From: Calothrix sp. NIES-4101
Lineage (GTDB): Bacteria > Cyanobacteriota > Cyanobacteriia > Cyanobacteriales > Nostocaceae
Length of the DNA stretch: 64,000 bases
NCBI GenBank assembly: GCA_004296455.1
Contig: AP018280.1
Coordinates: forward strand, 3,534,001 to 3,598,000
Direction of reading: 5' to 3'
Part shown: piece after piece, positions 44,404 to 52,574 of the stretch
Position numbering within the stretch: position 1 is the first letter of the stretch
How the letters are laid out: each line of letters starts with the position of its first letter
The notes under the pieces: model-generated
Told to the model about the DNA's origin: nothing
Seen by the model: only the letters and a program-made list of their open reading frames with translations
The model's database searches: none
Program-made: the position numbers and the translations under genes

Positions 44404-46380
44404 ATGAGCAATAATCCAGAAATTCAATTATCTTTAGAAGACCCAGCAACGGGAGAACGACGGACACCGCGTTTACGTGCGCCGATCGCTTTTGGTCGAG
44501 AATTTGCACGAATGCCAGCAGAACACAACGGAGAGCGTGTGACGCGGATGGTATTAGATAGTAAGGAGGTATCACGCGATCATGCCTTACTAGAGTGGGA
44601 AGGAAACCAACTATTCGTCACAGACCAAGCTAGCGTTAATGGTATCTATGTTAACGGCCAACGTCAAAAACGCAGTGCGATCGCAAATGGTGATACTCTC
44701 CAAATTGGTCCCTATGCCATCACCATTACTTTTGTTGTTAGCAACACACCGCCAGTAAATATTAATATTAATCAAAATTCGAGAATTCATTTTAATCCTA
44801 ATACTAACCTCCCCGACCCCAACTGGCGATCGCCTCAACAAGCAACACCCCTGGGCAGCAGTTTCCCACCACCCATATTTAGGGAGCAGCAAATTCCGGT
44901 ACCAGCCATCCATGCCACAGGTTTACCTGTGGACGAATGTGACTTTTTAGCCATTGGTGCTGGATTAGGTAGCTTTATTTGGACTGATTTGTTGCGAATT
45001 TGTGGTGTCAAAAGCGAGAAAATTATCGCTTTGGGTTTAGAAAAAGAACCCTATGCACGTTACAAACGTCTATGTTTGAATTCACAAATTCCTTTACACG
45101 AACGTTTGCGATCAAATTCCGACTCTTGCCCGGATAATATTTGGGGATATCCCAGTTACGCATGGCGTGAAGCTTGGCATGATTTGACTAAAGGTAAGTT
45201 AAATCAATCTTTTCGATATTTGTGGCAAGTATTTGCCGAACCGACCTATGCAGAAACCTATACACCCCGTGCAGGCAATGTCTTCGACTCCATCGACCGA
45301 GAAGCAAGACGTATCGGGTGGGAACAGATTTATCGCTACGGGCGAGTACGAGGTATCCGCAAAACCGATGATGGCCGTTATTGTGTCGCCTACTCTCGCG
45401 CACCCGGAAACCATGCATTTTTAGTGACGCGATATCTGCATTTAGCAACTGGTTATCCAGCTATTCAGTTTTTACCTGATTTGCAAACATATCGCGAAAA
45501 ATATCAAGATTTTAAATCGGTTGTGAACGCTTATGAAGAACACGACCACGTTTACGAACAACTCGAACGTCAGGGAGGTACAGTATTAATCCGGGGACGG
45601 GGTATTGTGGCATCCCGTGTAGTGCAGCGACTTTACGAAGCCAGAAGAAAGAATCCCAACATTAATGTACTGCATTTGATGCGATCGCCGAAACCAATGG
45701 GTAACAGATTTGGCAAAGCCCAACGTCTGGTCAAAAATCATTACGAATTTCAACCATTCAACTGGCCTAAAGCCTGCTGGAGTGGAGAACTCCGAGTCAT
45801 GCTGGAAAAGGCTAGCCCCGAAGAACGCAAAACCCTACTTGCTGACTGGGGAGGTACTACTACCGCAGATCGTGGCGACTGGCAGCGTATCATCGAACAA
45901 GGGCGGAATGAGAGGTGGTACGATATCCGCTTTGGCGAAGTTAAAAATGTGGAACGCGATGCGAAAGGACGAACAATCACCCACATTCAAGAAAAAGACT
46001 TTGGGCACATGACCCTAACTTTAGATGCTGATTTTATTATCGATGCCACCGGACTTGATGCCAAAGTTGAAGCCAGTCCTTTGCTTGATGATTTAGTCAG
46101 ACATTACCACCTGCCATTAAACAGCTTGGGACGTTTTGCAGTTGCAAATAATTTTGAACTGGTAGAAATGCGGAACGGTAAAGGACAAATGTACGCGGCT
46201 GGTGCGATAACTTTGGGTGGTCCCTATGCTGCCGTTGATAGTTTTTTAGGTCTACAATTTGCGGCTTTAACAGCAGTTGATGCCCTAGCGCAATCTCGCG
46301 CTCCCGGAGTAAAACGTTTAAATGCCCTAACTTCCTTTGGACAATGGTTGAAGTGGGTGTTCAATCAGTCCCCCTCTTAA
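44404..46380 (+). CDS. FHA domain fused to a FAD/NAD(P)-binding oxidoreductase-like domain
   Basis: 658-residue fusion. N-terminal FHA domain (residues ~18-110) with IAFGREFARMP, the SRDHALLEW core and NGIYVNGQRQ. A Pro/Asn linker follows. From residue ~178 there is a large dinucleotide-binding domain beginning CDFLAIGAGLGSFIWTDLL (GxGxxG-like) and a second nucleotide-binding stretch GGTVLIRGRGIVASRVVQRL, then FIIDATGLDAKVEASPLL and the terminal AAGAITLGGPYAAVDSFLG typical of flavoprotein monooxygenase-like families. A phosphothreonine reader attached to a redox-like domain is unusual. Substrate unknown; the FHA gene upstream is probably a partner. Confidence 0.8.
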   Translation: MSNNPEIQLSLEDPATGERRTPRLRAPIAFGREFARMPAEHNGERVTRMVLDSKEVSRDHALLEWEGNQLFVTDQASVNGIYVNGQRQKRSAIANGDTLQIGPYAITITFVVSNTPPVNININQNSRIHFNPNTNLPDPNWRSPQQATPLGSSFPPPIFREQQIPVPAIHATGLPVDECDFLAIGAGLGSFIWTDLLRICGVKSEKIIALGLEKEPYARYKRLCLNSQIPLHERLRSNSDSCPDNIWGYPSYAWREAWHDLTKGKLNQSFRYLWQVFAEPTYAETYTPRAGNVFDSIDREARRIGWEQIYRYGRVRGIRKTDDGRYCVAYSRAPGNHAFLVTRYLHLATGYPAIQFLPDLQTYREKYQDFKSVVNAYEEHDHVYEQLERQGGTVLIRGRGIVASRVVQRLYEARRKNPNINVLHLMRSPKPMGNRFGKAQRLVKNHYEFQPFNWPKACWSGELRVMLEKASPEERKTLLADWGGTTTADRGDWQRIIEQGRNERWYDIRFGEVKNVERDAKGRTITHIQEKDFGHMTLTLDADFIIDATGLDAKVEASPLLDDLVRHYHLPLNSLGRFAVANNFELVEMRNGKGQMYAAGAITLGGPYAAVDSFLGLQFAALTAVDALAQSRAPGVKRLNALTSFGQWLKWVFNQSPS

Positions 46381-46500
46381 AATTTATTAGTTAAATGCCC
46401 CATACCTAACTCAGGATTAGTGCTTTTTTCCTAGAAATCTCGCGTAATTCCCTAGAAATGTATAGAATCTTTAAGAGATAGCAGATAATCTATATTTAAA

Positions 46501-47226
46501 ATGCAAACTTTTGTAAAACCTATTTCGATGCAGGTATCGCTGCAACCGACTCCCACGCCAACTCAACCCAAAAAGATTGTGGCACTAGGAGATAGCTTAA
46601 TATATGGATTTGGTGACCCTGACGGTGGCGGATGGGTAGAAAGATTACGCCGTCAGTGGATGTTGCCCGATAGTCCCGGTCACGTAGTTTATAACTTGGG
46701 TGTCAGAGGCGATCGCACCATGCAAGTCGCTCAACGTCTCGAAGTTGAATTTCGTCACCGTGGAGAGTTGCGAAATCGTGTTCCCGACTTGATTATTCTT
46801 TCTGTGGGAGTTAATGATTCTGCCCGTGTCGGCAAGTTAGACGGTAAAAATTATACTGAGTTTTCCCGGTTTGAAACGGAAATTGCAGTATTACTGGAAC
46901 AGGCACAGCAGTTGTGTCCGGTGCTGTTTGTGGGTATGGTTCCTGTGAATGAGAGTCAAATGCCCTTTGCAGAATGTTTGTATTATAACCATACAGACCA
47001 GTATAAATACAAAGAAGCTACACGTTTAGCTTGTGTTGAGAGAGGAATACCTTATCTTGATATTTTCCAACTTTGGATGACTCAGGGAGATAAATGGTTG
47101 CGCGATCGCCTTTCCGAAGATGGTTTACACCCTAATAGTTTGGGGTATCAAACTTTACTAGAAGAAGTTGTAAATTGGGAAGGAACTTTAGAAGTACTGA
47201 GTCCTGAGAGACACTTGCTAAAGTGA
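46501..47226 (+). CDS. SGNH/GDSL-family hydrolase
   Basis: Esterase or lipase-like hydrolase of 241 residues. The four SGNH blocks are visible: nucleophile in IVALGDSLIYGFGD, the glycine in YNLGVRGDRT, the asparagine in SVGVNDSAR, and the acid/histidine pair in SEDGLHPNSLGY. No signal peptide; residues 1-22 are Thr/Pro-rich. It lies 120 bases after the FHA fusion gene. Substrate unknown. Confidence 0.88.
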   Translation: MQTFVKPISMQVSLQPTPTPTQPKKIVALGDSLIYGFGDPDGGGWVERLRRQWMLPDSPGHVVYNLGVRGDRTMQVAQRLEVEFRHRGELRNRVPDLIILSVGVNDSARVGKLDGKNYTEFSRFETEIAVLLEQAQQLCPVLFVGMVPVNESQMPFAECLYYNHTDQYKYKEATRLACVERGIPYLDIFQLWMTQGDKWLRDRLSEDGLHPNSLGYQTLLEEVVNWEGTLEVLSPERHLLK

Positions 47227-47432
47227 CTGTTGAACGTAAAAAATTGATAAATAGGCTCTGATAACTGAGTAATTAGTTGAACAAGTATCTCTTTTGCCTT
47301 TTTATAAAAAATTAAGTTGATATCTTGCGGAATTTTCCTTGATTCTGCTGCAATTCTAATTATGCAAGCTTATTTTTCAGACTCTAACCCCTCATTCATA
47401 ATTCCTAACTCTGCACTTTTAACTAAAAAATT

Positions 47433-47855
47433 ATGACTCCTACACTATTTGGACGCTGGCAGACTCGTTTACTATTACTGGCTACGGTTGGTGTATTAGT
47501 CTCTTTACCCTTTGTTGTGACTGCACCAGATGCTGAACAAGGGATTTATTTTTGGGTTCTTGCTTATGTAGCGATTTTTGGGATTATTTGGGATATAGTT
47601 TATGATCGCATCCAAAAATATCGTTGGGATAGAGATTGGCCCGCAGTGTATCAACTTTTGGCGGGAATTTGGGAGATGGTATTTATTTTGTGTGGAGTCA
47701 AACTGATTGGTTTACCAGCAATACCAAAGGAATTACCACTAGATAAATTTATTTTGCACTATGGTGCTGTCTGGTTAGCTATATTTACTGTTTCCCAAAC
47801 CCTGATGAGAGTAATTTTTGTGCGCTGGCGTTTCCGTGGAGGAGAGTGGCTTTAG
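47433..47855 (+). CDS. Small four-helix membrane protein, unknown
   Basis: 140-residue hydrophobic protein. Four apparent membrane segments (about residues 13-30, 42-58, 77-98 and 112-130) with a positive-inside YDRIQKYRWDRDW loop. It ends RWRFRGGEWL. Homologues in cyanobacteria are conserved hypotheticals as far as I recall. An intrinsic terminator follows the gene. Confidence 0.75.
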   Translation: MTPTLFGRWQTRLLLLATVGVLVSLPFVVTAPDAEQGIYFWVLAYVAIFGIIWDIVYDRIQKYRWDRDWPAVYQLLAGIWEMVFILCGVKLIGLPAIPKELPLDKFILHYGAVWLAIFTVSQTLMRVIFVRWRFRGGEWL

Positions 47856-47921
47856 GATAACTTGTTCAAAAGTTTTTCCTAGGGAAGGGTTATCAAGCAT
47901 GATTTGAGATTAAGTTCGCTG

Positions 47922-47953
47922 AATGACTGGAAGTATTTGTCAGTCATTTTTTA
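47922..47953 (+). terminator. Rho-independent terminator after the four-helix protein gene
   Basis: A perfect 8-bp stem AATGACTG (47922-47929) / CAGTCATT (47941-47948) with an 11-base loop, followed by a T-run. It lies 66 bases after the stop. Confidence 0.75.
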
Positions 47954-48102
47954 TTGACTATTTTTGATAGGATATCTACACGCGATCGCGTTTTAACCTT
48001 CTTTGACACTGTTGGCGAAATATTGCTTAACATTAAAAAGTGATAAAAACCAATCAATCTGGAGAAATTGTGAGTGACTTCTTGCAGCAGTTTTGGCACT
48101 AA

Positions 48103-48597
48103 TCAGAAACTGTCAACCAGAAGTTTTATTTCTTGAATAAATCGATTAAGGGACTTCTGTGCTGCTTTGTAAGCTGAAGCTTGCCGTCCCAACTTCAATT
48201 CAAATAAAATGCGATCGCGTATTGCTTCAAAATCTACAACGTCATGCACAAAATTAATGGCTGACCGTTCCTTAAGCTCTAAATTTTCTTTTTGAAGATT
48301 CTGTACTTGGGTTCGGAGCCTCGGAATCTCCAGATCGTACCGTGTAATACTCGGCAATGGTTCAGAAAAATTCTGTGTATTAGAAGTAGAAATATTTGAA
48401 TTTCCCCGTGTAATACATGGAGTCAGGTTACTTCTAACTATTTCCTCTAGATAGTCAGCCCTGGTTAATCCCAAGCATTCAGAGGCGATACCTAACGCCT
48501 TCCAGGTATCATCTGTTAGTCGTAAAGAACGCACCTCGCGGTAGTCCGAGCTTTTAATCGCAAACTTCCCCTGAATATCCCTTTTCATCTTTTTCAT
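48103..48597 (-). CDS. Ribbon-helix-helix-like DNA-binding protein with coiled coil
   Basis: 164-residue protein. Residues ~21-56 (strand EVRSLRLTDDTW, then helices KALGIASECLGL and TRADYLEEIVR) match the pattern of a CopG/Arc ribbon-helix-helix domain. A Ser/Asn-rich middle carries two short repeats, PCITR (60-64) and PSITR (82-86). A leucine-heptad coiled coil occupies ~88-112, and a helical tail follows. The promoter lies between two inverted 15-bp repeats, and more copies lie inside the gene (separate entries). This is what an autoregulated repressor or partition-type protein would look like; its target is not proven. It sits next to a transposase remnant, so mobile origin is possible. 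Confidence 0.72.
   Translation of the reverse strand: MKKMKRDIQGKFAIKSSDYREVRSLRLTDDTWKALGIASECLGLTRADYLEEIVRSNLTPCITRGNSNISTSNTQNFSEPLPSITRYDLEIPRLRTQVQNLQKENLELKERSAINFVHDVVDFEAIRDRILFELKLGRQASAYKAAQKSLNRFIQEIKLLVDSF
48340..48354. repeat. Operator-like 15-mer, copy 1 (intragenic)
   Basis: CCGTGTAATACTCGG, 14 of 15 bases as in the copy at 48406. On the coding strand it reads CCG AGT ATT ACA CGG, encoding PSITR. Confidence 0.6.
48406..48420. repeat. Operator-like 15-mer, copy 2 (intragenic)
   Basis: CCGTGTAATACATGG, encoding PCITR on the minus strand in the same reading phase as copy 1, 66 bases apart. A weaker copy (11 of 15) lies at 48373-48387. Confidence 0.65.
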
Positions 48598-48609
48598 AGG
48601 ATCTACCCA

Positions 48610-48624
48610 CCATGTAATACACGG
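48610..48624. promoter_or_regulatory. Operator-like 15-mer, copy 3 (promoter, start-proximal)
   Basis: CCATGTAATACACGG, near-palindromic, exact reverse complement of copy 4. It lies 12 bases upstream of the RHH gene start and just downstream of the -10 box, where it would cover the transcription start. Confidence 0.75.
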
Positions 48625-48626
48625 AA

Positions 48627-48655
48627 ATTTTAAAAATCTTTTTAGTAGTTGTCAA
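48627..48655 (-). promoter_or_regulatory. Sigma-70 promoter of the RHH gene
   Basis: On the minus strand, -35 TTGACA (48650-48655), a 17-base spacer and -10 TAAAAT (48627-48632). The -35 box directly touches repeat copy 4 and the -10 box ends 2 bases before copy 3. Confidence 0.8.
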
Positions 48656-48670
48656 CCGTGTATTACATGG
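48656..48670. promoter_or_regulatory. Operator-like 15-mer, copy 4 (promoter, distal)
   Basis: CCGTGTATTACATGG, the perfect inverted partner of copy 3, 31 bases away, immediately upstream of the -35 box. Confidence 0.75.
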
Positions 48671-48692
48671 TATAGTTGCTTTGACTTATTCT

Positions 48693-49465
48693 TTAATCAC
48701 CTTGGGGTTGCAATTGTTTGAAACGAGATGAGCGAGTTTTAGCAAGAGGTATACCATTTAGCCAAGCATCCAACCGTACTAAATTAAGCGCACAAGCAAT
48801 GAAAACCTGCATCAAGTGAGTTTTCTTTAAACCGATGTAGCGAGATTGACGTAGGTTAGAGCGCCGTATACCTTGTGAATGTGTTGACTCGATACCAGCA
48901 CGTTGATTATAAGTAGCTTTCCACTCATGTGTTTGTTGAGTTTGTCGTCGAGTTTGGAGTGCTATATGTTGCACTTGTGGAAGAAAAGTCAACTCCCGTG
49001 GTTCGGTTTTTGACTTAGTGCAAGATGAACGAACCGGACAATTTCTGCATGTTACGCCATTAAACCTCACACGAATCAGGTTAGCAATATATCCAGTAAC
49101 TTTTGTTCTGCGCCACCAGCTAGTAATCGAGTCCGGAACTCAGAAAGGATGGAATAGTCAAAGCCAGGGTCAGTTAAAGGGAGGCTCAATATATACTTCC
49201 AGTCAATATGTCCACGTACTGCATCTGCCGCCTGTCTGTCAGATAAACTCTCCATAAATTGCATTATGCACACCAATGCTAGCCGCCAAGGTGTATACGC
49301 TGGCTGCCCGTTTTGTGGAAATAAGTCGGCAAATACTTCCTCCTCAAAGATACTTCCCAAGGTATCCCGGATCTTCATGTAAATATTTCCTTTTGGGAAA
49401 GATGCACGTGCCACCTTTACTGTTTGTTGAGGTATGTCGGGGATATTTTGGGGATGCATCGACAT
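48693..49465 (-). pseudogene. IS1182-like transposase with internal deletion
   Basis: Two fragments of one transposase. The N-terminal part (49076-49465) reads MSMHPQNIPDIPQQTVKVAR, then LFPQNGQPAYTPWRLALVCIMQF and SDRQAADAVRGHIDWKYILSL, typical of the DUF772 domain. The C-terminal part (48693-49070) has FNGVTCRNCPVRSSCTKS and the RAGIESTHSQGIRRSNLRQSRYIGLKKTHLM end typical of this group. The middle, including much of the DDE core, is missing: together they give ~254 residues against ~450-550 for intact members. The parts meet in different frames near 49072. Certainly inactive. Terminal inverted repeats were not found by eye. Confidence 0.85.
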
Positions 49466-49783
49466 GGTAACAATTTATCTCAGCGTTCAGGATTTAATTA
49501 TCCTATCGCTGCGGAAGTAATCAGAATTTTCGTGCAATATTACGTTGCCAAAATTGTTAAGCAATATTTCGCCAACAGTGTCTTACTCTCACCCTTGTAC
49601 TCATATATCGTAACCTTAATATTATCTTCCCGGTTGACAGATACTGGGGTCTATGCAATTTTTGGTGCTTTTGATTTTATGAGGGCAATACCACGAGAAG
49701 ACTTTGCTGCAAAACCACGCGAAAAAGTAAAATTTATCGCTACTGATTTTTATGAAAAATATTCTTTGTATAGTCGAGATTAG
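49424..49783 (+). CDS. Doubtful reading frame, 119 aa, beside the transposase remnant
   Basis: Plus-strand frame starting with TTG inside the transposase 5' end. The part after 49490 (FNYPIAAEVIRIFVQYYV, later IPREDFAAKPREKVKFIATDF) has a balanced composition and could be the tail of a gene interrupted by the insertion element. No family is recognised and no ribosome binding site is visible. Confidence 0.25.
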   Translation: MLRYVGDILGMHRHGNNLSQRSGFNYPIAAEVIRIFVQYYVAKIVKQYFANSVLLSPLYSYIVTLILSSRLTDTGVYAIFGAFDFMRAIPREDFAAKPREKVKFIATDFYEKYSLYSRD

Positions 49784-50176
49784 ATACGCAAATTAGCTTA
49801 GTCTGTAAATATCTAAGAATTTTCTTCACATAGATATATATCCCCAAAATTAGCAACATGAATCAACACTTAATTATCTACAGCTAGCGAAAATAATCTG
49901 TTACAAAATAGTACAATTCTCAATCAACAAATTCGCTTATCTGGGAAAGCTTCTCCAGCCATACTTTGCAAACTGATAGCCACCAAAACCTCCACAAAGC
50001 TAAATTAAATTAAACCTCAACCAGTTTAAATTTCCAAGCAGTTTTTCCAGCCAAATAAATTTAAAAATACTCGAAAAGCAATTAAATTTAATGCTATTCC
50101 CTGAAAAGGTGAAAAACAATCTCCAAGGTAATTCAAAAAACCTAAACTCATTCCAAAGCAGAGGATAATATTTCAG
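49784..50176. other. AT-rich gap before the AMIN gene
   Basis: 393 bases, very AT-rich, no gene seen. The AMIN gene has GAGG (50160-50163) about 13 bases before its ATG, with no other marked site. Confidence 0.4.
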
Positions 50177-51196
50177 ATGAGTAATACACTCGAAAATCAG
50201 CAACTTCTAAAAATACCACAACCCAATCGCAAACATTTCTATAAAAAGCTATTCTCAATTAGCATATTTAGTATATTTAGCTTGTGTGGAGCCTTATTAC
50301 TACCAAATATTCATACCGCGATCGCACAAAATGCTCAACTTCAAGAATGGCGATTTTTGCCAGAATTTGCCCAGTTAGAATTTACTCTTTCTGCGGCTTC
50401 CCAACCCAAAGTATTTTACCTCTCTCAACCCTCACGCCTAGTCCTAGACATTCCCAACACAAAATTAGGCTTTGTTCCCACTCGGCAGAATTATAACGGT
50501 GCAATTCAAAGTATCCGAGTTTCTCAACTCAAAGCTAAAACTAATATTACCCGTATAGTTCTCGATTTTGCACCAGGAACAAATTTTAATCCCAACCAAG
50601 TATTATTACAACCAGTTTCCTCGAACCGTTGGGTATTACGTCCCTTCGTTACCGGCTATAACCCTACTGTGACACCACAGGGATATTTCCCCCCACAATC
50701 TAATAATTCTCCATCAGCAACCCAAACACCACAGGAGCAAACTAACCTACCACCAGCAGTTTACGCACCTCAAGCCCCGAACAATAACTTGCCAGGATTC
50801 TATCCACCTCAAGTACCCAACAATAACTTGCCAGGATTCTATCCACCTCAAGCACCCAACAATAGCTTGCCAGGATTCTATCCACCTCAACCCACTGGAA
50901 ATCTACCATCAACATTGGGAAATAGTAGCCTGCCTCCAGTCACTAATAACATTACTAATAGCACTCAACAACCTTTTGTCAGCGTTCCCCCACTCAACTC
51001 CAATAACACCTCAAAAACACCTGGCTCAATACTACCGCCAGCCAGCTTTCCCAACCCATCTGGAGGTTTTAATAATCCTCCTCCATTAATTAACCTCAAT
51101 TCCGTTACTACCTACCCAAATAGCGTCAATACTGATACCAATCCCGGTATAGTTCCATTGCCCTGGGGACAAAGCATACCCAATCAAGGACAGTAA
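50177..51196 (+). CDS. AMIN-domain protein with tandem Pro/Asn repeats
   Basis: 339-residue exported protein. Signal segment at residues ~23-50 (LFSISIFSIFSLCGALLL, then AIAQNAQ), one AMIN domain at ~50-155 (LQEWRFLPEFAQLEFTLSA, RLVLDIPNTKLG, TRIVLDFAPGTNFNP), then a long Pro/Asn/Gln-rich tail without a catalytic domain. The tail has three 13-residue repeats of the type APNNNLPGFYPPQ (50774-50890, 39 bases each). AMIN domains target cell-envelope polysaccharides; a structural or anchoring role is likely but not shown. It is the third AMIN gene in the window. Confidence 0.82.
   Translation: MSNTLENQQLLKIPQPNRKHFYKKLFSISIFSIFSLCGALLLPNIHTAIAQNAQLQEWRFLPEFAQLEFTLSAASQPKVFYLSQPSRLVLDIPNTKLGFVPTRQNYNGAIQSIRVSQLKAKTNITRIVLDFAPGTNFNPNQVLLQPVSSNRWVLRPFVTGYNPTVTPQGYFPPQSNNSPSATQTPQEQTNLPPAVYAPQAPNNNLPGFYPPQVPNNNLPGFYPPQAPNNSLPGFYPPQPTGNLPSTLGNSSLPPVTNNITNSTQQPFVSVPPLNSNNTSKTPGSILPPASFPNPSGGFNNPPPLINLNSVTTYPNSVNTDTNPGIVPLPWGQSIPNQGQ
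50774..50890 (+). repeat. Three tandem 39-bp repeats inside the AMIN gene
   Basis: Copies at 50774-50812, 50813-50851 and 50852-50890, almost identical, each encoding one APNNNLPGFYPPQ unit. The near identity at DNA level indicates recent expansion or homogenisation, with length variation expected between strains. Confidence 0.9.
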
Positions 51197-51222
51197 TCAC
51201 GTCAGTAATCAATCATAAAAAT

Positions 51223-51250
51223 TTAGAGACGCGATGTATCACGTCTCTAA
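51223..51250. repeat. TTAGAGACG/CGTCTCTAA hairpin between convergent genes
   Basis: A perfect 9-bp stem (51223-51231 with 51242-51250) 27 bases after the AMIN stop and facing the DUF3172 stop. Same family as the 10-bp hairpin at 26658-26688, also between convergent genes. Confidence 0.65.
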
Positions 51251-51365
51251 TCATAAATAGCCTATTTCCACAATTATTAAGCTAATTGGAATTTAGTTTT
51301 TAATAGCAACTGAGGCTCTCAAAACATTACAGGCACTGAATTATTCAATTTAAATGTACCTCAGT

Positions 51366-51905
51366 TTAAAATCGTTCTGTTCCCTGAGGTGGAGCAACAG
51401 CACCAGGTTGAGTCAAGAAAAAGTTTTGAGCCGCTTCGTTTTGATATATACAGCGAATGTCAGGTTTGTCACTATCCAAATTACCAGTAAAACCAAAAGT
51501 ATTTAAACGGTTTTTACAATCTCGCACCTGTTCTGATGTCACCAGATTCCTTTGTTCCAATATCGCCCAGTTATTTTGCCTAATCACGCATCCAGGACGC
51601 ATACTAGGTTGACCTACATATACATTAAACGGGTTAAGAGTCACAAACAACCGAGCATCCATTACCATTGCACTCGCACCATACTGAGCACAAATTTCTG
51701 GGTTTGGAGCTTTAGTATCAATAAATTCACGGGAAGCTACATTGGATGGAGTTAATGTAGTTGTGGAACTAAACGCAATACCAATCCCAATTCCGAGAAC
51801 AAACACCCCTCCCAAAATCGCTATGGTGGTGAAATTGAACACCGGGGATTGGAAAGCAGAAGATTTTGAAGTAGTAGCCGATCTACTTGGAGGTCTACGT
51901 CTCAT
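51366..51905 (-). CDS. DUF3172 protein, membrane-anchored
   Basis: Cyanobacteria-specific protein of 179 residues. A basic, Ser/Arg-rich N-terminus is followed by one transmembrane helix (TTIAILGGVFVLGIGIGIAF, ~residues 26-45) and a soluble domain with PEICAQYGASAMVMDARLFVTLNPFNVYVGQP and later a conserved cysteine in GCVIRQNNWAILEQ. No catalytic motif is recognised. ndhN lies upstream on the same strand, 189 bases away. Confidence 0.82.
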   Translation of the reverse strand: MRRRPPSRSATTSKSSAFQSPVFNFTTIAILGGVFVLGIGIGIAFSSTTTLTPSNVASREFIDTKAPNPEICAQYGASAMVMDARLFVTLNPFNVYVGQPSMRPGCVIRQNNWAILEQRNLVTSEQVRDCKNRLNTFGFTGNLDSDKPDIRCIYQNEAAQNFFLTQPGAVAPPQGTERF

Positions 51906-52034
51906 TGTTGCTTTATCAAGTTTTAGCCTGTTTGGGAGTGAGTAGTCTAAACTGCCCTCCCTCCTTAACAGTATGACGATTATTCGCCCTAGTTGTGTGT
52001 GATTTTTGTATTTTAGTTAATAACTAGATAATAC

Positions 52035-52056
52035 TAGGGGCGCGATCGCGCCCCTA
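52035..52056. repeat. Perfect 22-bp palindrome with HIP1 core
   Basis: The core GGGGCGCGATCGCGCCCC is extended by TA on each side; the centre is the HIP1 octamer GCGATCGC. It lies 39 bases after the ndhN stop and could act as a terminator stem for ndhN, although no T-run follows on the minus strand. Confidence 0.7.
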
Positions 52057-52094
52057 AAAATTTATTCGTGGTTAACTAGTATCCTAAGCAACAC

Positions 52095-52574
52095 TCAGCT
52101 AGCAACAGCGAAAGTCTTCTCAAGAGGAGTCCAACGGAAAGAGCGATCGCCTCCCCGTTCAACAATTACTTTTACACGTGGCTCCATACTAGGTAGTGCA
52201 GCCAAGTACTCTAACTCTTGATCAGAAAGAACATGCCCTTCGAGAATCCACAAAACCAAACCTTTCGACTTTGGCGGTAACTGCTGCAACTGATAAGTCA
52301 AAATCGGAGGTACGTAATAAACATAACCAACAGCCGCACCGCTACCAGTACTTTTCTTACCCAAATGTGGTGGTCTAACACCGTGAATTCGGGTGAGATA
52401 GGCAGCTACATCACCTAAACCCCGTGCCGTGAAGTTGAGCGCATTGTAACCCGCAGCACGCAGTCGGCGACGATACCGGCCTTCAAAACCCCCTTCCAGG
52501 GGAGCATAAACGCCTAAAGCGCCATATTTCTCTAAATCGCGAATTAGCCCTTTACCAGTGGTAATTAGTGCCAT
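52095..52574 (-). CDS. ndhN: NAD(P)H-quinone oxidoreductase (NDH-1) subunit N
   Basis: Peripheral subunit of the cyanobacterial/plastid photosynthetic NDH-1 complex, used in cyclic electron flow and respiration. The 159-residue protein begins MALITTGKGLIRDLEKYGAL and shows the typical YRRRLRAAGYNALNFTARGLGD and VLWILEGHVLSDQELEYLAALP. Its neighbour is the ribosomal protein cluster, divergently transcribed, as in Nostoc-type genomes. Confidence 0.95.
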   Translation of the reverse strand: MALITTGKGLIRDLEKYGALGVYAPLEGGFEGRYRRRLRAAGYNALNFTARGLGDVAAYLTRIHGVRPPHLGKKSTGSGAAVGYVYYVPPILTYQLQQLPPKSKGLVLWILEGHVLSDQELEYLAALPSMEPRVKVIVERGGDRSFRWTPLEKTFAVAS

